Position numbers and translations under genes: made by a program. DNA of 64,000 nt from Marinomonas foliarum (GTDB lineage Bacteria > Pseudomonadota > Gammaproteobacteria > Pseudomonadales > Marinomonadaceae), in NCBI RefSeq assembly GCF_003337275.1, contig NZ_QPJQ01000007.1, positions 93,933 through 157,932 on the forward strand. The letters run 5' to 3'. Positions 18,135 through 28,530 of the stretch are shown piece by piece. Each line of letters starts with the position of its first letter. The stretch's first letter is position 1. The notes below the pieces were generated by a model. It saw nothing but the letters and a program-made list of their open reading frames with translations. It searched no databases and had not been told where the DNA came from.

Positions 18135-19148
18135 ATGAACCTAACAAAAAAACTTACGCTTGGTTTACTTGCTGCCGGCGCAGTAAGCAGTGTTAGTGCT
18201 GCAGATCTAACTCTGACAATTGGCCATGTTGACCCCCAAGAGTGGACAACGTCTAAAAAAGGCGCTGCAACTGAGGTTTTTAAAAACCTTGTTGAAGCAG
18301 AATCCGCTGGTCGTATCGAAGTAAATATATATCCTTCTAGTCAGCTAGGTGGTGAAACAGACCTAGTGCAATCAGCACAGGAAGGTACACTAAGCATGGC
18401 GATGGTATCTGGCGCCTTTGCTAAAGTTTGTAAAGAAGCATCTGTTTTGGAAATTCCATACCTTTTTCCATCTGCACCTGTTGCTTGGGAAGTGCTTGAT
18501 GGTGAATTCGGTAAAGCATTGTCTGAGCATTGCTTAAAAGAAAGTGGATTGCGTACCCTTGCCTACGGTGAAACAGGTTTTCGTAATTTCACCAACTCTA
18601 AGCGCCCAGTGGCTGAACCAAAAGACATGAGCGGCCTTAAAATTCGCGTTCAAACATTGCCTCTGTACGTTGAAATGGTAAAAGCAATGGGCGCCGAGCC
18701 AACCCCAATTGCATGGCCTGAAGTACCATCTGCATTAACAACAGGCGTTGTGGACGGACAAGAAAACCCTGTTAGCGTTATCGAAGCGAACAAGTTTTAT
18801 GAGTTCCAAAAATACCTAACACTAGATGGCCACGTTTACGGCACAGATTTCTTGTTGATGAATGAAGATGTTTACCAGTCATTAAGTGATGAAGACCGTG
18901 CCATTATTGACCGTGCAGCAAAAGTAGCAGGTACTCTTGGCCGCGCAATTCAGCAGTTTAATTCTGCAAAAGGTCTAAAATCATTAGCAGAAAATGGCAT
19001 GCAAATTACGACACCAACGCCAGAACAAATGGCTAAATTCCGTGATGCAGCGCAACCAGCTGTCATTAATTGGTTAAAAGGTGAAGTGGAGCCAGAATGG
19101 ATTGAACGTGCTCAAATGTCTGTAAAAGTCGTTAGTAATTCACAATAA
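18135..19148 (+). CDS. TRAP transporter solute-binding protein (DctP family)
   Basis: 337 residues with a cleavable Sec signal (LTLGLLAAGAVSSVSAADL, cleavage after ASA-type VSA near residue 22). The mature protein has the DctP pattern, including the substrate-carboxylate arginine in GLKIRVQTLP (about 175) and the downstream WPEVPSALTTGVVDGQENP. It binds an organic anion in the periplasm and delivers it to the DctQM membrane unit. Its place opposite the lig operon suggests protocatechuate or a related aromatic acid as ligand; this is inference. Confidence 0.9.
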   Translation: MNLTKKLTLGLLAAGAVSSVSAADLTLTIGHVDPQEWTTSKKGAATEVFKNLVEAESAGRIEVNIYPSSQLGGETDLVQSAQEGTLSMAMVSGAFAKVCKEASVLEIPYLFPSAPVAWEVLDGEFGKALSEHCLKESGLRTLAYGETGFRNFTNSKRPVAEPKDMSGLKIRVQTLPLYVEMVKAMGAEPTPIAWPEVPSALTTGVVDGQENPVSVIEANKFYEFQKYLTLDGHVYGTDFLLMNEDVYQSLSDEDRAIIDRAAKVAGTLGRAIQQFNSAKGLKSLAENGMQITTPTPEQMAKFRDAAQPAVINWLKGEVEPEWIERAQMSVKVVSNSQ

Positions 19149-19167
19149 GCTATAATTCTGTAAACCG

Positions 19168-19205
19168 ATAACCGAAAGCCTTTGGCGGGCTTTCGGTTGT
19201 TTTTC
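19168..19205 (+). terminator. Hairpin between dctP and dctQ
   Basis: An 11-bp stem (AACCGAAAGCC / GGCTTTCGGTT) with a T-rich tail. As an intra-operon attenuator it would make the binding protein more abundant than the membrane subunits, a usual arrangement for TRAP operons. Confidence 0.75.
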
Positions 19206-19231
19206 CTTTGCCTCTACCCGGAAAGCTCACC

Positions 19232-19705
19232 ATGAAGCGCCTCTATAAAAATACTCTCGCACTTTTAACTGGCACCTCTCTATTCGTTATTTTTGGCGTT
19301 GTGCTCGTTAGCAGCTTGAGCCGTTACTTGCTCAACTCCCCCATTCAATGGAGTGAAGAAGTCGCAAAATACGCCATGATATACGGCACCATGTTCGGCA
19401 TGGCATTGTGTTACCTAGAAGGTCTTCACATACGTTTTACTTTTTTAGAAGACATGGTGTCAGAAAAAATACGTCATTATCTTCACTTTGTTTCTGACGC
19501 TATCGCCCTTATCAGTGGCAGTGTTATTACGTATTCCGGTTACCTTTTCATGATAAAGCGAGGTGCAATTCAAGCACCAGGAACGGGGATTCAAATGTAC
19601 TATTTCCAAGTGGCCATGGTCATAGGTGGTGTTTGCCTTACTATCGCTGCGCTCATAAGACTTGCTGAATATTTTCAGTCTACGTCATTAGAGAAGGGAC
19701 AATAA
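19232..19705 (+). CDS. TRAP transporter small membrane subunit (DctQ family)
   Basis: 157 residues with four membrane segments and the DctQ motif RYLLNSPIQWSEEVAKYAMIYGT (here beginning at about residue 29). I use the ATG at 19232, preceded by GGAAAG, in place of a TTG 24 bases upstream. It pairs with the DctM protein, whose ATG is 2 bases after this stop. Confidence 0.9.
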   Translation: MKRLYKNTLALLTGTSLFVIFGVVLVSSLSRYLLNSPIQWSEEVAKYAMIYGTMFGMALCYLEGLHIRFTFLEDMVSEKIRHYLHFVSDAIALISGSVITYSGYLFMIKRGAIQAPGTGIQMYYFQVAMVIGGVCLTIAALIRLAEYFQSTSLEKGQ

Positions 19706-19707
19706 TC

Positions 19708-20976
19708 ATGTTAGGTTTTGGAATTCTTATTGTTCTTTTGCTCATTGGCAGCCCAATTGCATTCGCAATTTTGTTAGGGGTTGTGGGGCACGTATATACT
19801 CTGCCTTTTAATGTGAGCCTTGTAGCACAACGCATTTTTAGTGGGCTCGACTCCTTTTCTATCCTAGCTATTCCTTTGTTCGTATTAGCTGGCGAACTGA
19901 TGAACGAAAGTGGTATCACCAGCCGCATTATTAATTTTGCCAATGCGCTAGTCGGCCACATGCGAGCGGGCTTAGCTCATGTGAATATTTGGGCGTCGGT
20001 CATTTTTGCAGGTCTGTCTGGCTCAGCCGTGGCAGACACTTCAGCACTAGGTCGTGTCTTTATTCCGACAATGGAAAAAGAAGGCTACCCTCGCTCCTTT
20101 GCAGCGGCTCTGACCGCAGCCTCTTCTGTTATCGGCCCGATGATTCCACCTAGCATTCCTGTGATAATTTATGCACTAATCACAACAGGCGTGTCCGTTC
20201 CTGCACTCTTCTTAGCAGGCGTTGCTCCTGGATTATTTTTGGCTGTAGGCTTATCCATTTATGTCTATTTTTTTGCAGGCCATTACGCACCACTAAAAGC
20301 AAAGCTATCGATGAAAGAGCGTTTAAAAGCATTCGTTGATGCTTGGATTCCTCTTTTCATGCCGGTATTCATCGTTGGCTCAATACTTACTGGTATTGTT
20401 ACACCAACTGAAGCCGCTGCATTCGCTGCTGCTTATGCTTTGTTAGCTGGTATTTTTATCCTTAAAAGTTTGAAGATTTCTAGCTTACCGGGCATTTTCA
20501 TTCGGGCTATGCGTGACTCTTCTGTGATTCTGATTGTGATTGCAGTAGTCGCAGCAGCGAACTGGTTATTAACCTTCTCAAGAGTACCTCAAACGGTCAG
20601 CCAAATGGTGCTGGAACAAGTGTCTAGCCCTTGGGTGTTCTTGATCCTAGTGAACGTCATTTTGTTAGTTGTTGGTCTCTTCCTTGAAGGGATAGCAGCA
20701 ATGCTAATATTGCTACCGATTCTGCATCCTATTGCAATGAGCCTTGGTATTGATCCTGTTCATTTCGGTATAGTGGTTATTTTCAATCTAATGATTGGCC
20801 TTGTCACACCACCCATGGGTATATGTTTGTTTGTTTCGAACTCGATAGCGAATGTCGGTATGGCTGCAATATCTAAGCAAATCATGCCATTATTCTTAGT
20901 CGAATTGGCTGTGTTAATACTGATCACTTTTGTACCAAGCACGGTTACATTTTTGCCGACACTATTCGGCTATTGA
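19708..20976 (+). CDS. TRAP transporter large membrane subunit (DctM family)
   Basis: 422 residues, about 11-12 predicted membrane helices, in the ion-transporter superfamily. Characteristic stretches are GSPIAFAILLGVVG, LSGSAVADTSALGRVFIPTMEKEGY and IGPMIPPSIPVIIYA, with TPTEAAAFAAAYAL later. It is the Na+-coupled transport channel of the DctPQM system. A strong bidirectional terminator follows. Confidence 0.93.
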   Translation: MLGFGILIVLLLIGSPIAFAILLGVVGHVYTLPFNVSLVAQRIFSGLDSFSILAIPLFVLAGELMNESGITSRIINFANALVGHMRAGLAHVNIWASVIFAGLSGSAVADTSALGRVFIPTMEKEGYPRSFAAALTAASSVIGPMIPPSIPVIIYALITTGVSVPALFLAGVAPGLFLAVGLSIYVYFFAGHYAPLKAKLSMKERLKAFVDAWIPLFMPVFIVGSILTGIVTPTEAAAFAAAYALLAGIFILKSLKISSLPGIFIRAMRDSSVILIVIAVVAAANWLLTFSRVPQTVSQMVLEQVSSPWVFLILVNVILLVVGLFLEGIAAMLILLPILHPIAMSLGIDPVHFGIVVIFNLMIGLVTPPMGICLFVSNSIANVGMAAISKQIMPLFLVELAVLILITFVPSTVTFLPTLFGY

Positions 20977-20990
20977 CGATTGGTAAATAT

Positions 20991-21036
20991 CCACACACAA
21001 AAAAACGACGCATATAGCGTCGTTTTTTTGTGTGGA
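20991..21036. terminator. Bidirectional terminator after dctM
   Basis: A very long stem including CACAAAAAAACGACGC / GCGTCGTTTTTTTGTG with loop ATATA lies between convergent dctM and the peroxiredoxin gene. Confidence 0.92.
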
Positions 21037-21050
21037 TAAAAGCAATTCAT

Positions 21051-21530
21051 TTACAGCTGAGACAAAACATATTCCGCTGAGCTTACTTTGTACTCACCCG
21101 GCTCATCTAACCATAAATGTTGAATAATACCGTTAGTCACTAACATTGCATAACGGCGACTACGAATGCCCATTTTCGCTGCAGAGATATCCAACTCCAA
21201 TCCCATTGAGCAGGTAAATTCAGCCAAGCCATCTGCTGCCATCACAAGGTTTTCAGCGTTATTGGCTTTATCCCATGCATTCATAACAAAAACATCATTA
21301 ACAGAAAGACAGATTATTTCATCAACACCTTTTTCTTTTATGTCATCATAATGCACAACATAGCCTGGTAAGTGGCTCGCACTGCACGTTGGGGTAAACG
21401 CACCAGGAACGGCAAACATCAACACAGTTTTTCCCGAAAAAAATTCGGTGACATCAATCGTCTCAGGCCCTTCTTCCCCCATCACCTGAAACGCACCATG
21501 TGGCAACATATCACCAACAAGAATTGACAT
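21051..21530 (-). CDS. Peroxiredoxin (Prx5/PMP20-type)
   Basis: 159 residues, thioredoxin fold. The peroxidatic cysteine is Cys49 in PGAFTPTCSASHLPGY, the signature of the Prx5 class, and the conserved Arg occurs later in GIRSRRYAMLV. It reduces hydrogen peroxide or organic peroxides with thiol or glutaredoxin donors in the cytoplasm. The gene stands alone and is convergent with the TRAP operon. Confidence 0.9.
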   Translation of the reverse strand: MSILVGDMLPHGAFQVMGEEGPETIDVTEFFSGKTVLMFAVPGAFTPTCSASHLPGYVVHYDDIKEKGVDEIICLSVNDVFVMNAWDKANNAENLVMAADGLAEFTCSMGLELDISAAKMGIRSRRYAMLVTNGIIQHLWLDEPGEYKVSSAEYVLSQL

Positions 21531-21592
21531 AAACCGTATCTCCTGAGAATTAAGTTGCTCTCATATTAACGCAACACGTCTTAGAAAAACCA

Positions 21593-23569
21593 TCAAACAA
21601 TCTTAAATTGACTCAGTAACTGTTTTTGATGAGAAGCCAGCTTTGATAGACCCTCACTGTCTTTCTCACTTTGATCAGCTCCTAAAGCCGCTTCTTCAGA
21701 CATTTCTGAGATTTCTATCACATTCTGTTTTATTTCTTGTGCCACGGCCGATTGCTCTTCAGCCGCTGTCGCGATTTGCGTACTCAAATCACGAATCTCA
21801 GCCATACTACTTTGCAGTTCCACCAGTGATTGACCAACTACACGCGCTTCTTCAGCACTTGAACTGGCACTTTGTCTGCTTGTTTCCATACTGCCAACAG
21901 TTTTGGTAACACCCTGCTGTAATTGGGCAATCACATTCTGAATCTCTTCCGTTGAACTGTGAGTTCTTGTGGCTAATGTTCGTACTTCATCCGCCACCAC
22001 AGCAAAACCACGCCCCTGCTCGCCTGCACGAGCAGCCTCAATCGCTGCATTGAGCGCCAATAAGTTCGTTTGCTCTGCAATTTCTTGGATAACATCTAAG
22101 ATACGGTCTATGCTCTTAGAGTGCTCATCAAGCTCATTTACTACCGTCGTCGACTCTTCTATCTGTTCGAGCAGTCCCTCAATTTTCTGGATATTGGCAT
22201 CCATTTTAGCTCGGCTTTGATTCGTTCCTTGGTCAACGGATTGGATCTGATGCAAAATAACTTCAGAGCTTTTTGCTACCTGATCAACCGTAGAAACCAT
22301 TTCCGACATAGACGAAGCGACCTCTGTGGTTCTTTCATTTTGCGCCACCATTAGGCGCTTCGAATCGCCAGCTAAACGAACATTAGAGCCTGCCGAACTA
22401 GCAACTTCATTAGAGGCTTGATCAATCTCCGCCATCACACTCTGCAATTTAGCCACCAAGCCATTTACCCATCGGGATAATTCGCCAAACTCGTCTTTCG
22501 TTTTTACACTACTACGCTGAGTAAAATCGCCATCGGCAATCTTTCCTAATACCGACATCACCTCTTTTAGTGGCTGGCGAATACTGCGACTAACCCACAG
22601 CGCCACCGACACGGCAATAATAATCGAAATAACTAAAACCACTTCAATAATGAGCATTGATAGCGAGCCTGCCTCACTGGCTTCTTGTTTCGCATTCTCC
22701 CCCATGACAGAGGCTTCCGAGAGCAGTTTCTGTACCGAAGCACTGACAATCATCATGCTGTCAGATAATTCCTTGGCCAATACTTCTGACTCTTGTAGCA
22801 AGCGGATATTTTCATATTGTTTTGCAATCACGCCATCGTCAGAAACAACGCTAAACTCAATTTCATTAATCAACTCATTGATGTTGTCGTCATTCAAATA
22901 AGCCTGCTTATCCTTTAAGCTCGTGATAACGGACGCCATACTGTCTCGTAGATCCTGCATACTCTCCAAGCTACGTACATCAAAATAATCGTTAACCGAC
23001 ACTTGAAGGCTGCCTATCTGGCTTTGCATATACGAAGCTGCAAACTGAATTTCAGATGTATCTCCGTCTGTCACCAGTATCCCTAAATCTTCACCAGTGA
23101 ACATAATGGCGTCTTTTAGGTCTAGCTTTTCATCTGGCACCGAAGCTTGAAGCTCAAGCATGGTTTTATGATTTGAAAAAGCCACATCGGTAATGCTAAA
23201 AAAACGCTCAACCTCTTGATTGATGCTCTCTAAAGCCTCGCTCATAATCGGCTGCTCTTGCAGCTGCTCAGATAGCTGATTAGAAACATCAGCGAACGCT
23301 TGCTTATGAGCTGAAAAGCGCTCTGAAAGTTCTTCTAATGCATCAGGGGATTTGCTTAATAGATATTGCAATACCGCAGCATTCGCCAAACTCAGCTCCT
23401 CTTTCAAAGCTGTACTCGTAGATGAAATGCTAGCAACCTCTCCAGTCACTACATTCAATCTGTCTTCAATTTTGCTGATACCCACAAATCCAGATGCAGC
23501 AATCATCAACAAAAGCAGCAATAAAACCCCAAAGCCAAACAAAATTCTTTGGATGACGGACAACGACAT
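21593..23569 (-). CDS. Methyl-accepting chemotaxis protein (membrane type)
   Basis: 658 residues. An N-terminal membrane helix (about 7-28), a large helical periplasmic sensor (about 30-305), a second helix ([21 protein letters not shown], about 310), HAMP ([21 protein letters not shown]) and a full signalling domain with the tip [20 protein letters not shown] are visible. The ligand is unknown; the sensor resembles four-helix-bundle domains. It ends without a CheR-binding pentapeptide. Confidence 0.92.
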   Translation of the reverse strand: MSLSVIQRILFGFGVLLLLLLMIAASGFVGISKIEDRLNVVTGEVASISSTSTALKEELSLANAAVLQYLLSKSPDALEELSERFSAHKQAFADVSNQLSEQLQEQPIMSEALESINQEVERFFSITDVAFSNHKTMLELQASVPDEKLDLKDAIMFTGEDLGILVTDGDTSEIQFAASYMQSQIGSLQVSVNDYFDVRSLESMQDLRDSMASVITSLKDKQAYLNDDNINELINEIEFSVVSDDGVIAKQYENIRLLQESEVLAKELSDSMMIVSASVQKLLSEASVMGENAKQEASEAGSLSMLIIEVVLVISIIIAVSVALWVSRSIRQPLKEVMSVLGKIADGDFTQRSSVKTKDEFGELSRWVNGLVAKLQSVMAEIDQASNEVASSAGSNVRLAGDSKRLMVAQNERTTEVASSMSEMVSTVDQVAKSSEVILHQIQSVDQGTNQSRAKMDANIQKIEGLLEQIEESTTVVNELDEHSKSIDRILDVIQEIAEQTNLLALNAAIEAARAGEQGRGFAVVADEVRTLATRTHSSTEEIQNVIAQLQQGVTKTVGSMETSRQSASSSAEEARVVGQSLVELQSSMAEIRDLSTQIATAAEEQSAVAQEIKQNVIEISEMSEEAALGADQSEKDSEGLSKLASHQKQLLSQFKIV

Positions 23570-23820
23570 AATCGACCTCTACATTCATATCTGCTTTACA
23601 TTAATTTGTGCACCCATGTTAAACAATTGCACACATTTCAAAAATTTGACCAAGGATACAGGAATATCATAACACTTTGCTTACAATCAATAAGAACAAC
23701 AAGCACCTGATTACGCCAAAATAGGCTTCAGCGCGCTACTTACCAGTAAGTACATAGATTTCCTTCGACCTCCCAATCTGATAAATTACTCTATCTTCCC
23801 TCTGATACTGACTCATACCT

Positions 23821-25233
23821 ATGGATTGCCCGTTATACGAAAAAATTGCCAACCAGATTGAGCTGCAAATCCAAGAAGGTATTTTTCTGCCCGGAGCAAA
23901 GATCCCTTCTGTAAGAAAATCCAGTAAACAGATGGAAGTCAGTGTCGCTACAGTATTACAAGCCTACAGTTTGTTAGAAGATAGAGGCGCTATAAAAGCA
24001 CGCCCTCAAAAAGGTTACTTTGTTCAAGAGAACCGATTACAGCCAAAAGAACCTGCAAAAATCGCACCGACTCAGAACGATGCAACCATACACACACTAT
24101 TGCGCCGCTTACTCCATGCCTCACAAGATGACGACATTATTCAATTTGGCGCCGCCATCCCTAAAAGCCAATTTTTACCGATCCGACAATTACAACGCTC
24201 TGTCGGTCGTTTAATGCGCTTAGAACCAGAAATATGTGCGGCTTATGAGTTCACTCCCGGCTCTCTTAGTTTACGCCGGCAAATCGCGATAAGAATGCTA
24301 GACAGTGGCTGCCAATTGCAGCCCGATGACATCACCATCACCCTTGGCTGTCAAAATGCCTTAATGCTGTCGCTACAGGCCGTTGCTAAAGCGGGCGACA
24401 CTATCGCTATCGAAAGCCCAGCCTATCACGGCGTGTTACAAGCTATTGAGGTACTAAATTTAAAAGCGGTGGAAATTCCCTGCTCCGCAGATACAGGCAT
24501 AGATTTGGATGTACTGGAAAATGCAGCCAAAGAATGGGGTGTCAAAGCCTGTATTGTCACCCCCAACAACCAAAACCCGATTGGCGCAACACTTAGCCAT
24601 CAGGCTAGACAGCGCCTAATCCAGCAATCTATACAGTTTGGCTTTACACTTATTGAAGACGACGTGTATGGAGAGTTGAGCTACAAAGACAAGCGCGAAC
24701 GTGCCTTGAAAGCAGACGACACGAATAACACTGTTATTTATTGCAGCTCCTTTTCAAAAAGTATCGCGCCAGGCTTTCGAATTGGCTGGATCGTTGGCGG
24801 CCAATTCCAAGCTAAGATAGAGCATTATGCCTATGTACAATCTCTTGCAATCCCAACATTGACTCAAACCGCCATTGCGAATTTTCTCGAAAATGGCGCG
24901 TACGATCGCCATTTACGTAAAACAAGACAAACCTACCAAGACAACCTTATTCGCTGCCAAGCGATTATTCATGAGCACTTTCCTACAGGGACAACAACCT
25001 CACAACCTAAAGGCGGGTTCCTACTATGGATCACCCTACCAAGCTCAGTGAATGCCATGACACTTCACATTCAGGCCTTAGAAAAAAAAATTGGCTTATT
25101 GCCCGGTCTAGCATTCAGTTTAACGGCTCAATTTGACCATCATTTCAGGCTAAATTACGCACTAACTTGGGACAACAAAACAGACGCTGCACTAAAAGAA
25201 CTGGGCAAACTTTGCCAACAACAGTTAAGCTAA
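23821..25233 (+). CDS. MocR-type regulator (GntR HTH fused to PLP aminotransferase-like domain)
   Basis: 470 residues. A GntR winged HTH (about 1-70; LYEKIANQIELQIQEGIFLPG and VSVATVLQAYSLLEDRG) is followed by a fold-type I aminotransferase domain. The PLP-lysine lies in SSFSKSIAPGFRIGW (about 310), with NNQNPIGATLS and EDDVYGEL before it. Such proteins regulate genes for PLP, amino acid or amine metabolism; which one is not evident here. The ATG follows ACTCATACCT with no recognisable ribosome site. Confidence 0.9.
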   Translation: MDCPLYEKIANQIELQIQEGIFLPGAKIPSVRKSSKQMEVSVATVLQAYSLLEDRGAIKARPQKGYFVQENRLQPKEPAKIAPTQNDATIHTLLRRLLHASQDDDIIQFGAAIPKSQFLPIRQLQRSVGRLMRLEPEICAAYEFTPGSLSLRRQIAIRMLDSGCQLQPDDITITLGCQNALMLSLQAVAKAGDTIAIESPAYHGVLQAIEVLNLKAVEIPCSADTGIDLDVLENAAKEWGVKACIVTPNNQNPIGATLSHQARQRLIQQSIQFGFTLIEDDVYGELSYKDKRERALKADDTNNTVIYCSSFSKSIAPGFRIGWIVGGQFQAKIEHYAYVQSLAIPTLTQTAIANFLENGAYDRHLRKTRQTYQDNLIRCQAIIHEHFPTGTTTSQPKGGFLLWITLPSSVNAMTLHIQALEKKIGLLPGLAFSLTAQFDHHFRLNYALTWDNKTDAALKELGKLCQQQLS

Positions 25234-25445
25234 ATTAAGAGAACAATAAAAACAGAGCAACCCCATGTGCTAGGGGCAATACAGAGCAATCACCTATATA
25301 AGTAAAAGTTATGATTATGCTTCTACACATCTTAAAATTCGTCTGTACAGGCAGAGCAAAAAGCGTACAATTCCCATTCTTTTTTAAACACTCTGCCACA
25401 TTGGCCGATAACATAAATATCTGAAATAGTAGCTGGCTTGTTGCG

Positions 25446-25856
25446 ATGGAATTTGTTGCACATCCGAGAGACCTTCCGTTAGACATTACGCTAATAGAAG
25501 ATCAACCCTTTCCTCCCATTAGTGATGAAAGAGTTGGGTTTGTCGGTATCACATATGTTGCCCTTCGTCCTTTTGATAATGGACGTTCAGTAAGAATTAC
25601 ATTGGAAGAAATTGACCCAAATTTTTGTGTCTCTGGCCGTGTAGCTTGGTGCAACAAACAAGATGACGGTTACCACATCGCCATCGAATTCCCGACCAAA
25701 GAAGAATGTTACTGTGTTCGCATGATAGAACAGCTTTCTCAGATAGAACATTATCGACGCCAAGCTAAAGTCCAAGGCCGACGACTGAATTACAATGAAG
25801 CCGCCGCTGAATGGATACAAAAATTCGCCGCAAGTTTCCCTGCGTTTATTATTTAA
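25446..25856 (+). CDS. PilZ-like domain protein (tentative)
   Basis: 136 residues, cytoplasmic. The central part (about 12-90) has the beta-strand spacing of PilZ proteins with RVAWCNKQDDGYHIAIEFPT as the most conserved-looking stretch. The usual c-di-GMP motif RxxxR is not obvious, so nucleotide binding is doubtful. The C-terminal tail is helical. The ribosome site is poor. It may form a unit with the DUF501 gene 36 bp downstream. Confidence 0.55.
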   Translation: MEFVAHPRDLPLDITLIEDQPFPPISDERVGFVGITYVALRPFDNGRSVRITLEEIDPNFCVSGRVAWCNKQDDGYHIAIEFPTKEECYCVRMIEQLSQIEHYRRQAKVQGRRLNYNEAAAEWIQKFAASFPAFII

Positions 25857-25892
25857 TTCTTCTACCTAGAAGACTCAACTCAATAAGACATT

Positions 25893-26405
25893 ATGATAAC
25901 TCTTTCTCAAGGTGATATTGATATCATCACGGCTCAACTTGGTCGAACACCAAGCGGCATCAGCGCAATTGCTCACTACTCACCTAATGGCATTCCACAA
26001 GTATTAGAAATGGAAACTTGGGTATTTGATCAACCTTTTCCGACTCTCTACTGGCTCTCTAGTAAAGCCATAGACAAAGCATTAGCCAAAATAGAAAGCC
26101 AAGGTGTGGTAAAAGAGCTAGAACAGCGTATCAAAGAAGACGAGACGCTAAGAGAAGCACACCACGCCTCCCACCGTGACTACATTGCGAGGCGCTGGGA
26201 TGTAATGAGCGATGAACACAAAGCTATTATTGAAGAAAAAGGCTTCAAGCCGTTGTTTGATAAACTTGGCATTGGTGGTATCGCTAATTGGGACCAAGTG
26301 CGTTGCCTACATATGCAATACGCCCATCACTTGGCAGGCGACAATGTAATTGGTCGTATCTTAGATGCAGAGTACGGCATGAAGGCCATTGCTGACGCCG
26401 AGTAG
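25893..26405 (+). CDS. DUF501-family protein
   Basis: 170 residues. The family pattern is seen in FPTLYWLSSKAIDKALAKIE and in the later VRCLHMQYAHHLAGDNVIGR with conserved His and Cys. The family is found in many gammaproteobacteria and actinobacteria and has no established function. It is soluble and lacks a signal peptide. The gene ends just before a bidirectional terminator. Confidence 0.8.
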   Translation: MITLSQGDIDIITAQLGRTPSGISAIAHYSPNGIPQVLEMETWVFDQPFPTLYWLSSKAIDKALAKIESQGVVKELEQRIKEDETLREAHHASHRDYIARRWDVMSDEHKAIIEEKGFKPLFDKLGIGGIANWDQVRCLHMQYAHHLAGDNVIGRILDAEYGMKAIADAE

Positions 26406-26427
26406 CCTTTTCTAAAAATTTTGCGAT

Positions 26428-26467
26428 AAAAAAGGGGAATAGACATTAAAGTCTATCCCCCTTTTTA
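26428..26467. terminator. Bidirectional terminator after the DUF501 gene
   Basis: The stem GGGGAATAGAC / GTCTATCCCC with one bulged A is flanked by A and T runs and separates two convergent genes. Confidence 0.85.
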
Positions 26468-26491
26468 AGGGTTTCAGCTCGAGAGAAAGTG

Positions 26492-26782
26492 CTATTTTAA
26501 GCTTTTCAATAACGCCCTTAACTCTTCAGGAGTAGTCGCTTTGGGTAACACTTCTCGAATGCGATTAAACGCAGCCTGAGCAACCGCTGCACGCTGGGCA
26601 TAAGTTGTTAACGCTCCACCAGTCCAACCTGCTAACTTCACCATTTCATTTTTGAAATTGTTACCGTTAACACCATGCCCACCTAGCTTCATCAAAGCAT
26701 CTTCAATTTCTAAATAGCTTGGGCGTTCACCACCAAATTTCATAAAATCATCTTGCTGCACTTCGGCAAACTGCTTTGACAT
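26492..26782 (-). CDS. Small conserved-looking protein of unknown function
   Basis: 96 residues, soluble, helical, with no signal peptide or cysteine. The gene has a good start context (AAGGGTTGAGATA before the ATG) and its own terminator, so it is likely real. I do not recognise a family. The C terminus (TPEELRALLKSLK) is amphipathic. It lies between the DUF501 gene and glpK and may be unrelated to glycerol use. Confidence 0.6.
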   Translation of the reverse strand: MSKQFAEVQQDDFMKFGGERPSYLEIEDALMKLGGHGVNGNNFKNEMVKLAGWTGGALTTYAQRAAVAQAAFNRIREVLPKATTPEELRALLKSLK

Positions 26783-26875
26783 TATCTCAACCCTTCATAA
26801 AAAGACGTCCTTGCCTATTAAAGTAGCCATAATCACCTAATCGTACAAGTCAAAGCGTGTATCAAATCGTAAAAA

Positions 26876-28360
26876 CTAATCTCGAGTTCTTACACGGTCT
26901 ACTGCTTTTTGCCAACCTTGATACAACTTATCGCCAGTTCCTTTCTCCATTGTTGGCTCAAAGCGTTTGTCTGCAACCCACAAATCTCCAACCTCATCCA
27001 AAGATTTATAAAGCCCAACATGCAAACCAGCTAAAAATGCAGCTCCCAATGCGGTGGTTTCCGTCACACAAGGACGTTCGACTGTTATCTCTAACAAATC
27101 ACTCAAAAACTGAACCATCACGTCGTTGATAACCATACCGCCATCAACACGTAAAGAACTAAAAGTAGCACCGTCCTGCGCCATCGCGCCAACAAGATCT
27201 CGGGTTTGATAACACACCGAACGCAAGCCTGCGCTCACAATGTCTGAGACGCTCGTATCGCGTGTTAAACCTATCATGGCCCCACGAGCATCAGGATCCC
27301 AATAAGGCGCCCCCAAACCAGTGAATGCCGGCACCAAATACACAGAGTCATCATTCAAAGCCTGTTTAGCCAAACTCTGGGTTTCTTTGGCATCCGAAAA
27401 CAACTTCAAACCATCTCTCAACCACTGAATAGCAGCGCCCGCCACAAAAATACTGCCTTCTAAGGCATAGGTCACTTTACCATTTAAACGATAACCCACC
27501 GTTGTCAGCAACTTATGCTCAGAACGAATGGCGTTATCACCCGTATTCAGTATCATGAAACAGCCGGTGCCATAAGTACTTTTCACCATGCCTGGCGTAA
27601 AACATGCCTGACCAACCAAAGCGGCTTGCTGATCACCAGCAATACCATTTACGGGTATTTCAGCACCTAACCACGAAGCATCGATCACACCAAAATCTGC
27701 ACTGCAATCCATCACTTCAGGAAACAACACATCACCAATACCAAGCAACCCAATCAACTCATCATCCCATTCTTGAGTATGAATATTGAACGCCATGGTT
27801 CGAGCCGCATTTGTGGCATCGGTTTTATGTGATTTGCCATTCGTTAACCGCCACAATAAAAAGCTATCAACGGTTCCAAACGCGAGCTTACCCGCCTGAG
27901 CTTTTGCACGGGCCCCTTCAACGTTGTCTAATATCCAACGAATTTTTGTTGCAGAAAAATAAGGATCAATTAATAGACCGGTTTTTTCTTGTACTTTTTC
28001 GCTCAAACCTTGATCACTCAATGATTGGCAAAAAGCACTAGTACGGCGGTCTTGCCAAACAATCGCATTGTAAACAGGCTTACCTGTTTCGGTGTCCCAT
28101 AAAATGGTCGTTTCACGCTGATTGGTAATACCTATCGTTGCTATCGCTTGCGCATCTACCCCTGTATCCTTGAGAACAGACTGGCACACAGCTAAAGTAG
28201 ATGACCAAATATTTTCAGGGTCATGTTCAACCCAACCGTCGTCAGGGAAAATTTGTGGGAACTCTTGTTGGGATTGACCAACCCGAGTACCTTTCTCATC
28301 AAATAAAATAGCCCTAGAACTTGTAGTACCTTGGTCGATAGCAAGAATATAATGAGTCAT
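26876..28360 (-). CDS. glpK: Glycerol kinase
   Basis: 494 residues, the standard length. FGGY-family signatures are complete: [15 protein letters not shown] at the N terminus, [10 protein letters not shown], the phosphate-binding [11 protein letters not shown] and the C-terminal [15 protein letters not shown]. It phosphorylates glycerol to glycerol-3-phosphate, which GlpD oxidises. It is divergent from glpR, and a GlpR-type operator lies in the shared promoter region. No glpF facilitator gene is adjacent. Confidence 0.96.
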   Translation of the reverse strand: MTHYILAIDQGTTSSRAILFDEKGTRVGQSQQEFPQIFPDDGWVEHDPENIWSSTLAVCQSVLKDTGVDAQAIATIGITNQRETTILWDTETGKPVYNAIVWQDRRTSAFCQSLSDQGLSEKVQEKTGLLIDPYFSATKIRWILDNVEGARAKAQAGKLAFGTVDSFLLWRLTNGKSHKTDATNAARTMAFNIHTQEWDDELIGLLGIGDVLFPEVMDCSADFGVIDASWLGAEIPVNGIAGDQQAALVGQACFTPGMVKSTYGTGCFMILNTGDNAIRSEHKLLTTVGYRLNGKVTYALEGSIFVAGAAIQWLRDGLKLFSDAKETQSLAKQALNDDSVYLVPAFTGLGAPYWDPDARGAMIGLTRDTSVSDIVSAGLRSVCYQTRDLVGAMAQDGATFSSLRVDGGMVINDVMVQFLSDLLEITVERPCVTETTALGAAFLAGLHVGLYKSLDEVGDLWVADKRFEPTMEKGTGDKLYQGWQKAVDRVRTRD

Positions 28361-28433
28361 GATGAATGCTCTTAGAAGTCACAGTCGCTTGATAGTAAGC
28401 AACTTACATTGTTATTTTGTTTTTTGAACATAA

Positions 28434-28451
28434 ATATTCAAATACGAATAT
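28434..28451. promoter_or_regulatory. GlpR-type operator in the glpK-glpR intergenic region
   Basis: ATATTC and GAATAT form an inverted repeat with a 6-bp spacer, the same 6-6-6 geometry as the E. coli GlpR operator. It probably represses glpK and glpR. Confidence 0.55.
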
Positions 28452-28530
28452 CTCTATTAAAAACCAATGAGCACTCGTTTAGCAAGCCTCGTTTAACAAG
28501 TAATGTCTTTTACCAGGAGAAGAAAACAAC

